This document shows positions 9,559 through 20,600 of a stretch of 64,000 bases of DNA, one piece after another. Numbering within the stretch: position 1 is the stretch's first letter; each line of letters opens with the position of its first letter. The position numbers were made by a program, and so were the translations under genes. A model generated the notes under the pieces. The model had not been told where the DNA came from. It saw only the letters and a list, made by a program, of their open reading frames with translations, and did not search any database. The stretch is from JAODBQ01 sp047602055 (GTDB lineage Bacteria > Actinomycetota > Acidimicrobiia > Acidimicrobiales > Ilumatobacteraceae). The DNA lies in assembly GCA_047602055.1 (NCBI GenBank), contig JASGIG010000001.1, positions 1,550,001-1,614,000 of the forward strand. The letters are read 5' to 3'.

Positions 9559-9966
9559 ATGGCTGGGTACTCGGGCACGCCGCTGCCGAAGAAGTTGGGG
9601 ATCGTCGGTGACGTGGTGTTCGCCACGGTCGGCGAGCCGCCGGAGCTCGCCGCCGAGCTCGGCGGCGTCGGCGACGCGGTCTGGCAGCGCTCGCTGCTGG
9701 CCCCGCTCGACGTCGTCGTCACGTTCGTGACCGCGCGGGCGCAACTGGAGCGGCTGTGGCCGAAGGTCACTGCCCCACTGACGCCGGCCGGCGCGTCGTG
9801 GGTGGCGTGGCCGAAGCGCACGAGCGGCATCGCCACCGACCTCAGCGAGGACGTGCTGCGCGAGGTGCTGCTACCGACGGGCTGGGTGGACGACAAGGCC
9901 TGCGCGATCGACGAGCGCTGGAGCGGTCTGCGCTTCGTGCTCCGCAAGGAGAACCGCCGGAGATGA
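9559..9966 (+). CDS. DUF3052 family protein
   Basis: 135 aa. It begins MAGYSGTPLPKKLGI, the usual start of the actinobacterial DUF3052 family, whose function is unknown. It is small and soluble, with no signal peptide. I chose the ATG at 9559; a GTG at 9550 would add three residues and overlap the stop of the permease remnant. It overlaps the next gene by ATGA and so is probably co-translated with it. Confidence 0.8.
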   Translation: MAGYSGTPLPKKLGIVGDVVFATVGEPPELAAELGGVGDAVWQRSLLAPLDVVVTFVTARAQLERLWPKVTAPLTPAGASWVAWPKRTSGIATDLSEDVLREVLLPTGWVDDKACAIDERWSGLRFVLRKENRRR

Positions 9967-10445
9967 ACGTCGCGTCGACCGGGTTGATCGTCGGGCGGTT
10001 CAACCCGCCGCACCTCGGCCACAGCTTCATGATCGACTGGGCCGCCGAGCGGGTCGCGCGGCTCGTCGTGTTCGTCAACACCCGCGACGGCGAGCTGGTC
10101 CCCGGCGAGCTGCGCGCCGGGTGGCTCGCCGATCTGCACCCGACCGTCACCGTCGTCGAGGTCCGCCACGACCTCGACACGAACTTCGACGACGAGGAGC
10201 TGTGGGCGAGGTGGATGGCGCTGTTCCGTTCGCGCTGGCCGCACGAGACGGGTCCGGACGTCGTGTTCAGCAGCGACGCCTACGTCGACGGCATCGCCGC
10301 CCGCTTCGGCGCCCGGCCCATGGTGGTCGACGCCGACCGCGCGACGGTCCCGATCAGCGCCACCATGATCCGCGAGAGCCCCGCGGCGCACCTCGACTTC
10401 CTCGCCCCCAACGTCCGCGAGTGGGTCGAGCTCAATCTCGTCTGA
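9963..10445 (+). CDS. Cytidyltransferase-like nucleotidyltransferase (NMN adenylyltransferase-like)
   Basis: 160 aa. The nucleotidyltransferase signature GRFNPPHLGH is at the N-terminus and ISATMIRE stands where the family has its ISSTxxR motif. This fold covers NMN/nicotinate-mononucleotide adenylyltransferases including the NadR N-domain; the length fits a single catalytic domain. Substrate assignment to NMN is plausible but not certain. The ATG lies within the stop of the DUF3052 gene (ATGA). Confidence 0.8.
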   Translation: MNVASTGLIVGRFNPPHLGHSFMIDWAAERVARLVVFVNTRDGELVPGELRAGWLADLHPTVTVVEVRHDLDTNFDDEELWARWMALFRSRWPHETGPDVVFSSDAYVDGIAARFGARPMVVDADRATVPISATMIRESPAAHLDFLAPNVREWVELNLV

Positions 10446-10548
10446 GCAGCGCCGCGGTCAGGCGATGGACCTTCGCGCGGCAAGAGATCGGTGACGCTCA
10501 GGCCTTGGCGTTCGACCTGTCGTGTCGCCAAGGGCGCGATGGCGCCAG

Positions 10549-11184
10549 CTACCTCTTCGGCTGGGGCAGGACGCGCAGGTACGGCTTGACGGCGGTCCAG
10601 CCGTCGGGGAACAGCTGCTTGGCCTCGTCGTCGGAGACGGCGGCGCCGATGATCACGTCGTCGCCGTCCTTCCAGTTGACGGGGGTGGCGACCTTGTAGC
10701 CGGCGGTGAGCTGGAGGCTGTCGATGACCCGCAGGATCTCGTCGAAGTTGCGGCCGGTCGACGCGGGGTAGGTGATGGTCAGCTTGACCTTCTTGTCCGG
10801 GCCGATGACGAACACGGAGCGCACCGTCAGGGTGTCGTTGGCGTTCGGGTGGATCATGTCGTAGAGGTCGGCGACCTTGCGGTCCGGATCGCCGATCATC
10901 GGGAAGTTGACCGGCGTGCCCTGCGTCTCGGCGATGTCGGCCTCCCACCGTTCGTGGCTGTCGACCGGGTCGACGGACAGGCCGATGACCTTGACGTCGC
11001 GCTTGTCGAACTCCGGCTTGATCTTGGCGACGTAGCCCAGCTCGGTGGTGCACACCGGGGTGAAGTCCTTGGGGTGGCTGAACAGCACGCCCCAGCTGTC
11101 GCCGAGCCACTCGTGGAAGCTGATCTCGCCCTGCGTGGTGGGCGCGGTGAAGTCGGGTGCGGTGTCGCCGAGACGAACGGCCAT
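10549..11184 (-). CDS. 1-Cys peroxiredoxin, Prx6 type
   Basis: 211 aa thiol peroxidase that reduces hydrogen peroxide and organic hydroperoxides. The active site is HPKDFTPVCTTE with the peroxidatic cysteine at residue 45. No second cysteine is present, so it is a 1-Cys enzyme. The long C-terminal arm (YPASTGRNFDEILRVIDSLQL onward) is typical of the Prx6 group. It has its own promoter region (11185-11364) shared divergently with the M23 peptidase; no operator could be recognised there. Confidence 0.93.
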   Translation of the reverse strand: MAVRLGDTAPDFTAPTTQGEISFHEWLGDSWGVLFSHPKDFTPVCTTELGYVAKIKPEFDKRDVKVIGLSVDPVDSHERWEADIAETQGTPVNFPMIGDPDRKVADLYDMIHPNANDTLTVRSVFVIGPDKKVKLTITYPASTGRNFDEILRVIDSLQLTAGYKVATPVNWKDGDDVIIGAAVSDDEAKQLFPDGWTAVKPYLRVLPQPKR

Positions 11185-11364
11185 GGTGCTGGCTCCTTTG
11201 CCACTGATGCCTGAGACGATCACGATACCGGCGAATCCCGACACAACTGGTCGGCTATCGGGCGGTTCGGCCCGCTGCACGGGCGCCGGCGGGGTGGGGT
11301 AGCGTCTCCGGGTCCGGGTGGACGGGGCTGAACGTCTATCGGCCGCGCCCCGGGGCTGTCCATC

Positions 11365-12015
11365 ATGAACCATCATCACCTTCGTTCCCGTGTGCTGGCC
11401 ATCGCCGGTGCGCTCGCCGCCGTCACGTTTGCCGGTGCGCACGTCGTCCCCGCCGGCGCCGATGCGAGCGGCGTGCAGGCGATCGGGGACAACGCCAGCG
11501 CCAGCGTCGTCGCCGTCCGCCTCAACCCGCCGACCACCACCACGACGGCGACGACGACGACGGCGACGACCGTGTCGGGCGGCAAGGTGCCGTCGAAGCT
11601 GACGCCGATCGCCTGTGGCACGCCGCTCGACAACTTCGGCGACGGCCGGTCCGGTGGTCGCACCCACGAGGGCGACGACATCGTCGCCCCGCAGAACACC
11701 TTCGTGTACGCCGTCGTCGACGGAACGCTCACCGACCAGGTGAAGGTCGGCGACAGCAACGCGTCGCTGTCCGGCAACGCCTGGTACCTGACGTCGGCGA
11801 CTGGTGTGTCGTACTTCTACGCCCATCTCGACCACTTCGCCGAGCTGCCGGTCGGCGCGACGGTGAAGCAGGGCGACGTCATCGGCTACGTCGGCGACAC
11901 CGGCAACCCCGGCGCGGGCAACTACCACCTGCACTTCGGGATCGCTCCGAACGGGCGCAACGGCAGCTACGTCGACCCGCAGCCGTACCTCGACGTCACG
12001 CCCTGCCCGAAGTGA
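11365..12015 (+). CDS. Secreted M23 family metallopeptidase
   Basis: 216 aa. An N-terminal signal peptide (hydrophobic run VLAIAGALAAVTFAGA) is followed by a threonine-rich linker at about 55-75 and an M23/LytM domain. Zinc-binding motifs HEGDD and HLHFG are both present, so the domain should be active. M23 enzymes cleave peptide cross-links in peptidoglycan; the protein is presumably exported and acts on the wall. It is a single gene, convergent with the P-type ATPase. Confidence 0.87.
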   Translation: MNHHHLRSRVLAIAGALAAVTFAGAHVVPAGADASGVQAIGDNASASVVAVRLNPPTTTTTATTTTATTVSGGKVPSKLTPIACGTPLDNFGDGRSGGRTHEGDDIVAPQNTFVYAVVDGTLTDQVKVGDSNASLSGNAWYLTSATGVSYFYAHLDHFAELPVGATVKQGDVIGYVGDTGNPGAGNYHLHFGIAPNGRNGSYVDPQPYLDVTPCPK

Positions 12016-12061
12016 GCATCCCGGTCACGCCGGAGGAACTGCCGGCGCAGGCCCCGCAGGT

Positions 12062-14453
12062 TCAGGTCGCCGCAGTGATCGCTCGGCGGGTGCGCCACTG
12101 ACGGGCGATCCGGCCGCTCAGCCACGAGCCGAGCTCGAGCAGCGGGTAGGCGAGGGCGATGGCCGCGGCGCCCACCAGGTACGCCCACCACGCCGTCACC
12201 GGCAGTTCGAACAGGTCGCGGGTGAACGGGAACAGGAAGAACGAGCGCGAACAGCGACACCATCGAGATCACCAGGACGGCGCGCAGCACGTTCAGCGGG
12301 CGGGCGACGCGGTACAGGTGGATCAGGGCGATCGACCCGGCGGTCATCACCCCGACGGTGCGGGCGTGGTCGACGTCGATCGCCGCGTCGAGCTGGACGA
12401 TCTCGAACACCGCCATCGTCAGCCCGGCGATCACCAGGCCGGCCGGCACGGCGCGGCCGAGGACCCGCTGCAGGAAGCCGAGGTGGACGCGCTCGCTGTT
12501 CGGCTCGAGGGCGAGGAAGAACGCCGGGATGCCGATGCTGAACCAGCTGAGCAGCGTGAGGTGGATCGGCTGCAGCGGGTAGTCGAGGGCGATCACGCCG
12601 ACGATGATCGACAGGACCATCGAGTAGACGGTCTTGGTCAGGAACAGGCTGGCGACGCGCTCGATGTTGTTGATCACCCGCCGTCCCTCGGCGACGACGT
12701 GGGGCAGCGCGGAGAAGTTCGAGTCGAGCAGCACGAGCTGGGCGACGCCACGGGTGGCCTCGCTGCCCGACGCCATGGCGATCCCGCAGTCGGCGTCCTT
12801 CAAGGCGAGCACGTCGTTGACGCCGTCGCCGGTCATCGCCACCGTGTGCTTGCGGTGCTGCAGGGCGCGGACCATCGCCCGCTTCTGGTGCGGGGTGACC
12901 CGGCCGAACACCGTGTACTCGTCGAGGGCGTCGGCGAGTTCGTCGAGGTCGTCGTCGCCGGGCAGGAGCTTGGCGTCGATGTTGTGGTCCCAGCCGGCCA
13001 GGCCGGCGCGGTGGGCGACGGCGCCGACGGTCACCGGGTTGTCGCCGGAGATGACCTTGACGGTGACGCCCTGCTCGGCGAAGTACTCCAGCGTCTCGGG
13101 GGCGTCGGGGCGGACGACGTCCTCCAGCAGGACGAGGGCCCGCGGCGCCACCGCCCCCAGCTGCGGTGCTCCCGGGTCGCCGAAGTCGCCGTCGCAGTGG
13201 GCCAGCAGCAGCACGCGGCTGCCGTCGGCGGCGTGGCGCTCGACCTGCTCGGCGAGTGCGCCGCCGAACTCGTCGCGCAGCACGAACTCGGGGGCGCCGA
13301 GCACCCAGCCACCGTGGTCGGCGAAGGCCATCGCGCTCCACTTGCGCGCCGAGGAGAACGGCACCCGCGAGGTCTGCTTCCACGTCGTCGGCGTCGACTC
13401 GAAGTGCGCCTTCACCGCGTTGAGCGTGGCGTTCGGGTCGGGGTCGAGCTCGGCCATGGCGCGCAGCGCGCCCTCGATCTCGGCCTCCTCAGCCCCGCCG
13501 ACGGGCTCGACCGACGCCAGCGCCAGGCTGCCCTCGGTGATCGTGCCGGTCTTGTCGGCGCAGAGCACGTCGACGCGGGCCAGCACCTCGATCGCCGGCA
13601 GCTCCTGGACGAGGCAGCGACGCTTGGCGAGGCGGATCACGCCGACGGCGAACGCCACGCTGGTCAGCAGCACGAGGCCCTCGGGCACCATGCCGATCAA
13701 GCCGGCGACGGTGGAGATGATCGCGTCGCGCCAACCCTGGTCGTTGCGCAGGAACTGGCTCGAAGCCAGCAGCAGGCCGATCGGGATGATCGCCCAGCCG
13801 ACCAGGGTGACGATGCGGTTGACGTCGTTGCGCAGCGGTGAGTTGACCAGCGTGAAGCGCTTGGCCTCCTCGGCCAGCTTCGCCGCGTAGTTGTCGGCGC
13901 CGACCTTGGTGACGCGCACGTGCCCGGTGCCGGCGACGACGGCGCTGCCCGACAGCACCTCGTCGCCGGGGTTCTTGGCGATCGGGTCGGCCTCGCCGGT
14001 GAGCAGCGACTCGTCGATCTCCAGCGAGTCCTCGTCGAGCACCTCGCCGTCGGCGACGACCTGCTGGCCGGTGCGCAGCTCGACGACGTCGTCGAGGACG
14101 AGGTCGCCGACGGTCAGCTCGTGAACTGTGCCGTCGCGCAGCACGTGGACGACGGGGGCGCTGACGACGCGCAGCGCGTCGAGCGCCTTCTTGGCGCGCA
14201 GCTCCTGGACGATGCCGATGATGCTGTTGGCGACGATCACCCCGCCGAACAGCGCGTTCTTCGGCGAGCCGGCGAGGATCACCAGCGCGCCGAGGATGGC
14301 GACGATCAGGTTGACCGGGGTGAAGACGTTGGCCCGGACGATCTGGCGGACCGTGCGCGTCGGCGCCTCCGGGATGGTGTTGACCTGCCCCCTGGCGACT
14401 CGCTCGGCGACCTCGGCGCTGGTCAAACCCTTCACGTCGACGGCCTGCGGCAT
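12062..14453 (-). CDS. Cation-transporting P-type ATPase, CtpE-like (frameshift near C-terminus)
   Basis: About 797 aa. It has actuator motif LLTGEAD, phosphorylation motif DKTGT at about residue 300, hinge GDGVNDVLALKDADCG, and paired membrane helices including MVPEGLVLLTSVAFAVG. The sequence pattern matches mycobacterial CtpE, described as a Ca2+ pump, more than heavy-metal pumps; there is no CPx motif. The last membrane helices (FFLFPFTRDLF...AWWAYLVGAAAIALAYPLLELG) read in a different frame from 12245 downward, so a 1-nt shift lies at about 12243-12247 and the true stop is at 12062. The ATG at 14453 gives MPQAVDVKGLTSAEV, the normal family start. Confidence 0.87.
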
Positions 14454-14610
14454 CGGGACAAGGTAGCCGTCGGCGGCACGGGGGGTCAGGAGTGCGTCGT
14501 CGTGATGGGCGGCTCCAGCCGGATGAGGATCATTTGGCGGGTGATTTCTGATGCTCCGAGGTCCTCTGATACCTTTTCGAGGTACTCGGGCGGTCGAGGG
14601 ATTGGGATCG

Positions 14611-17600
14611 ATGGCGGAACGACGACGGCAATGGCGGTGGCTCGCGCTCACCGCGGTCATGGGCCTCGTCGCCGCCGTCGCCGCCGTCGCCACCTCGGCG
14701 GGCGTGGCACGGGCCGCGGTGCAGAACTCGTTCAGCCCGCCCGTGTTCACGACGCAGGACAACGGGGCGATCGTCCTCACCGGCAACTCGCAGATGAGCT
14801 GCCCGACGAGCGCGAGCGGATGCGCCGCGGCCCAGATCGCCGGCCCGACGGCCACCGGGAACATCAACAACAACAGCTTCACGATGTCGTTCCTCGACCT
14901 CGACGGGCTGTCGACGACGACCAACTCGACGTCGGCCGACCTCAACCTGCCGAGCGGATCGGTGGTGCTCTACGCGATGTTGCTGTGGGGTGGGCGAACG
15001 GTGGCGGGGTCGGGTGGCGTGGCCGCCGGGTCGAACCCGAACCGCATCAAGTTCCGCACGCCGGCCTCCGGGACGACGTACACGACGCTCACGGCGACAT
15101 CGTTCGTCAACCCGCTGCCCGACACCAGCAGCAACTATGGGCCGTACCAAGGTTCGATCGACGTCACCAGCCAGGTGGCCGCCGCCGGCAACGGCACGTA
15201 CTGGGCGGCCGACATCCAGGCGGCGACCGGCCTCGACCGGTACGCCGGCTGGTCGCTCGTCGTCGCCTACCGCAACCCGGCGCAACCGCTGCGCGACCTG
15301 TCGATCTTCGAGGGCTTCGCCAACGTCACGACCCAGAGCGGCGACACCAGGGTCGACATCCCGGTGTCCGGCTTCCTCACGCCCGCCACCGGCGTGGTCA
15401 ACGCGTCGGTTGGCTTCGTCGCCTGGGAGGGCGACCGCTCGCTCACCGGTGAGACCGTGACCTTGAACGGGGCGACGCTCAGCGACGCGACCCGGCCGGC
15501 CAACAACTTCTTCGCCTCCGGGATCACCGACGCGGGGACGAACATCACCGCCAGGAACGCCAGCAACGCCAACAACTTCGGCGTCGACATCGCCAGGGTG
15601 GTGGCCAACGGCATCCTGCCGAACAACGCGACGTCGACGACCCTGTCGATGACGACCAACTCGGACTACTACTACCCGGGTCTGGTGACCACGCAGATCG
15701 ACCTGTACACACCGGCGTTCAACCCGGTGTCGAAGACGGTCACCAACCTCTCGGGGCATTCGCCGGCACAGGTCGGCGACACCCTGCGCTACCAGGTCAC
15801 GTTCACCAACACCGGCGCCGACTACGCCGACCAGACGGTCGTCACCGACGTGCTGGCGGCCAACCAGACGTACGTGCCCGGCTCGATCTCGGTGATCACC
15901 AGCCCCGGCAGCGTCAACAACGGCGACAAGACCGATGCCACCGGCGACGACATCGCCGAGTACGTCGCCGCGTCGCGGACGGTCCGAGTCCGCGTCGGCA
16001 CCGGCGCGACGGCGACGGCCGGTGGCGTGCTCGCGCCCGGCGACACCGTGACGTTCCGGTTCAACGCGACGCTCGATCGCGCCTCGGCGGGCACGACGGT
16101 CGACAACAACGCGTCGCTGGCGTATCGGGCGCGGACCATCGCCAAGGACTTCGCGTTCATCGGCAACGTCGTCAGCACGCCGGTCGCGGCCCTCGCCGAT
16201 CTCGCCGTCACCAAGTCGTCCTCGCCGGCGTCGGTGGTTGCCGGCGAGACCGTGCAGTACCCGATCACGGTCACCAACAACGGGCCGAGCGCAGCGGCCG
16301 ACGTCGTCGTCGTCGACACGCTGCCGGCTGGCCTGTCCTACCAGAGCGTCGGCGCCCCGACCGGCGCGAGCTGCACGAACAGCGGGCAGGTGGTCACCTG
16401 CACCGCGGCGACGCTCGCCAACGGTGCGTCGCTGACGTTCACCGTGACGGCGACCGTGCCCGCTGGGTCGCTGGCGACGTCGGTGGTCAACAGCGTGCGC
16501 GTCTCGTCGTCGACGTCCGACGACGTGGCCGGCAACGACACCGCCTCGGCGACCACGACGATCACCCGCTCGGCCGACATCGTCGCGACGAAGACCGGCC
16601 CGGCCGGTACGACGAACGCCGGGGCGCAGATCACCTACATGATCGCGGCGACGAACGACGGTCCCTCGACGGCGACGACGGTTCGCCTCACCGACGTCGT
16701 GCCGGCCGGGACGAACTGGATCAGCGTCACGCCGACGGCCGGCTCGGCGTCCGGCAGCACCTGCGCGCTCGAAGGCGGCACCGAGATCGACGGCAGCTGG
16801 GTCGGCGGCACCGTCGCCTGCACCGTCGCCTCGCTCGACCCGGGCGCCAAGATCGAGGCCGTCGTCGTCCTGCGCGTCGGTTCCGGGTTCGGCGATTCGT
16901 CGCTCACCAACGTGGCCTCGGCGACGTCGGCGGTGACCGATCCGAACACGGCGAACAACTCGGCGACGGTCTCCTCGCCGATCGCCCAGTCGGCCGACGT
17001 CGCCATCGTCAAGGCGTTCTCCCCGACGGCGGCGACGGCCGGCAGCACCGTCACGTACACGCTGACCGTCACCGACGCCGGCCCGTCCGACGCCCAGTCC
17101 GTGACGGTCGCCGATCCCGTCGTCGCCGGGCTCACGGCGACGACGGTCGCCTCGACGCGTGGCACCTGCACGATCACCGCCGGGGCGCTGTCGTGCGCGC
17201 TCGGCACGCTCGGCGGCGGCTCGCAAGCGGTGATCACCGTGCAGGGGACGGTCGCGTCCACGTATGCGTCGGCCACGCTGGCGAACACGGCGACGGTTGC
17301 GACGGCCACCCCGGACCCCGTCGCCGAGAACAACTCGTCGACCGCGACGTTGAACGTCACCCGCAGCGCCGACGTGTCGATCGTCAAGACCGGCCCGGCG
17401 ACGATCCCGGCGAACACCGACCAGACCTACACGTTGACGATCGCCAATGCCGGCCCGTCGCAGGCCGACGGCGTGACCGCGACCGACACCCTGCCGGCCG
17501 ACCTGTCGTTCGTCGCCGGGCCGAACTGCTCGGCCACCGGGCAGGTGGTCACGTGCGCCGTCGGCCCGCTGGCCAGCGGTGCCAGCGTGACGCGGCCGTT

Positions 17601-20600
17601 CGTGGTCCACGCCGCGGCGAACGTGTCGTCGACGGTGACGAACACGGCGTCGGTGACGTCGACCACCGACGATCCGGTGACGACCAACAACACGTCGACG
17701 TTCGCGTCGAGCGGGAGAACGCGGCCGACGTGTCGGTGACCAAGGCGCAGTCGCCGGCGACGCTGGTCGCCGGCGGGCCGGTGTCCTACACGATGGTGGT
17801 GGCCAACGGCGGGCCGTCGACGGCAGTCGACGTCGTGCTCACCGATCCGGTCCCGTCCCAGGTGTCGGTCACCGGCGTGACGCCGGCGGGTACGTGCACG
17901 CAGTCCGCTCCGGTCACCTGCGTCATCGGCGCGATGGCGCCGGGGGCAACGGTCACCGTCGTCGTCGGCGGGACGATCGCCGCTGGCACGGCGTCGTCGA
18001 CGACCTTGACGAACACGGCCTCGGTCACCTCGGACACCGTGACCGTGCCGGACCCCACGCTGTCGAACAACGTCGCATCCGTCTCCGGCACGGTGACCAC
18101 GAGCGCCGACGTGGCCGTCACCCTGACGGCCACGCAGCCCACCTACGTCGCCGGCACGGTCGTCACCTACATGGTGCACGTCACCAACAACGGCCCGTCC
18201 GCCGCGGTCAACGCGAAGGTCGCCGGTGTCGTCCCCGCCGGGTTGATCCCGATCGTCGGATCGAGCCAGGGCGCGTGCGTGTTCACCGGGCAGGTGGTCA
18301 CGTGCGACCTCCAAGCGCTCAACGGTGGCAACCCGTTGCCCCCCGGCTACAGCGTCGACATCCCGCTGCAGGCCACGATCGACCCGGGCTTCGCGCCCGG
18401 CACGATCTCGGCGACCGCGTCGATCGGCTCCGACACGCCCGACGCCGTACCCGAGAACAACTCGGACCCCGAGACGATCACCGTCACCGCCAGCGCCGAC
18501 CTGGCGATCGCCAAGACCGGTCCCGCGAACCTCGTCGCCGGCGGCGAGGCGACCTACACGCTGACGGTCACCAACGACGGACCGTCCGACGCGACGGGCG
18601 TGTCGATCACCGACACCTTGGCCACCGGCCTGACGCTGCTGCAGGCCTCGCCGTCGCAGGGCACGTGCACGTCGAGCGGCCAGGCGGTCACCTGCACCTC
18701 GGAGCGCCTGCCGGCGGGGGCATCGATGACCGTCACCGTCAAGGTCACGGTGGCGACCACCGCGTCGTCGCCGATCGCCAACACCGCCTCGGTGGGCGCA
18801 GCGACCCCCGATCCGTCGTCGGCGGACAACTCGGCGACGATCACCACCCCGGTCGTCCAGGAAGCGCACGTCACGTTGACGAAGGTCGGCTCACCGAGCT
18901 CCGCCGTGGCCGGGGCGTCGATGACCTACGCGCTGACGATCGCCAACGCCGGCCCGTCGAACGCCACGTCCGTCCTGGTCACCGACGAGATGCCGAGTGG
19001 GCTGGTGATCCTCCCGGACGGCATCACCGCACCCGGCGACGTGACCTGCACCCGGGTCACGGACGGCTCGTCGCTGAGCTGCTCGATGGCGACGCTGCCC
19101 GCCGGGAAGCTCGCGGGTCGTCTCGGTCATCGCCAACGTCGCGGCGACGCTCGACGCCGGGACGGAGATCGTCAACACGGCGACGTTGGCGACGGCGACG
19201 TCCGACCCGGACCCGAGCGGGCACAGCGCGACCGTCACGACGCCGGTGACGACGGTCGCCGACGTGTCGATCGTCAAGACGCCCCTCGACGCTGCCGTGG
19301 TCGCCGGCGACGTCCACGGTTACCAGCTCTCCGTGACGAACAACGGGCCGTCGGTGGCGCGGGCCGTCACGGTGACCGACCCGTTGCCGGCCGGCACGAC
19401 GCTCGTGGCGGTCGAGCCGACGGAGGGGTCCTGTGCAGCTTCGGGCAGCGACATCTCCTGCGACCTCGGCGACCTCGCGCCGGGCGAGGTGGTCAACGTC
19501 CAGCTCACCGTGAGCGTCTCGGCTGGACTCGGTGACACCGACCTGACCAACACCGCGACGGTCGCGTCGACGACGCCCGACCCGGCGCCCGGCGACAACT
19601 CCTCGTCGGTCACCCAGCGGGTCACCCGCCGCGCCGACCTGGCGTTGACCAAGGCGATCACGAGCGGCTCGATCGTCGCCGGCGCGAACGTCACCTACAC
19701 GCTGACGCTGCGCAACGACGGCCCGTCGGACACGATCGACGCCGAGCTCGACGACCAGATCCCGGCCGGCACCACGTTCGTGTCGGCGGCCGCGAGCGAC
19801 GGCGGCACCTGTGCGCTCGTGCCGCTCGACTCGTCGACCACGCCGGTGACGCCGGCGAGGGCGCGCTGCACCTGGGCGACGCTGGCGGCCGGGGCGACGC
19901 GCACCGCCACCGTCGCCGTCGCCGTTCCCGCCGGGACGGCGGAGGCGACGATCGTCCACAACGAGGCGACGGCCTCGTCCCCGGCCATCGACCCGACGCC
20001 GAACACGGCGACGGCCGACGGTCCGGTCGTGCTCGACAGCGACGTGTCGATCACCAAGTCGCTGGTGTTCGGCAACACCGCCGGCAGCGCGATCCGGTGG
20101 CAGCTCGTCGTCCGCAACAGCGGCCCGTCGACCGCGGCCGGCGTCACGGTCGCCGACCCGGCGCCGGCCGGCGTGACGTACTCGGCCGCGGCGAGCACGG
20201 TCGGCACCTGCGACATCGCGGCGGCGCCGCTGTGCCAGATCGGCACGCTCGCGGTGGGTGCCACGGCGACGATCACGCTCGACGGCACGGTCGATCCCGG
20301 CTGGCTGGCCGACGTCGCCAACACCGCCACCGTGTCGTCGACGTCGAACGACGACGACCTCACGAACAACACGTCGACGACCACCACCGACCTCGGTACC
20401 AGCGCCGACGTCGGGGTGGTGAAGACGGCGAACACGCCGTTCGTCGCCGGGCAGAACGCGTCGTGGACCGTCACGGTGACCAACGAGGGTCCGTCCGTGT
20501 CGCGCTCGGTCGTCGTCACCGACGCGATCCCCGCCGGGCTCGCCGGGGTCACCGCCGTCTCGTCGGTCGGCATCGGCTGCGACGTCGACTCGACGACGAT

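Noticed and set aside
11185..11364. Possible riboswitch upstream of the M23 peptidase (GGGT-rich segment)
   Set aside because: Searched by eye for a ydaO/c-di-AMP core, but conserved blocks could not be matched; left unannotated.
14530..17610. Long minus-strand frames under the surface-protein gene
   Set aside because: High-GC codon bias opens antisense frames; they have no starts with ribosome sites and no domain, and the plus-strand repeats are unmistakable.
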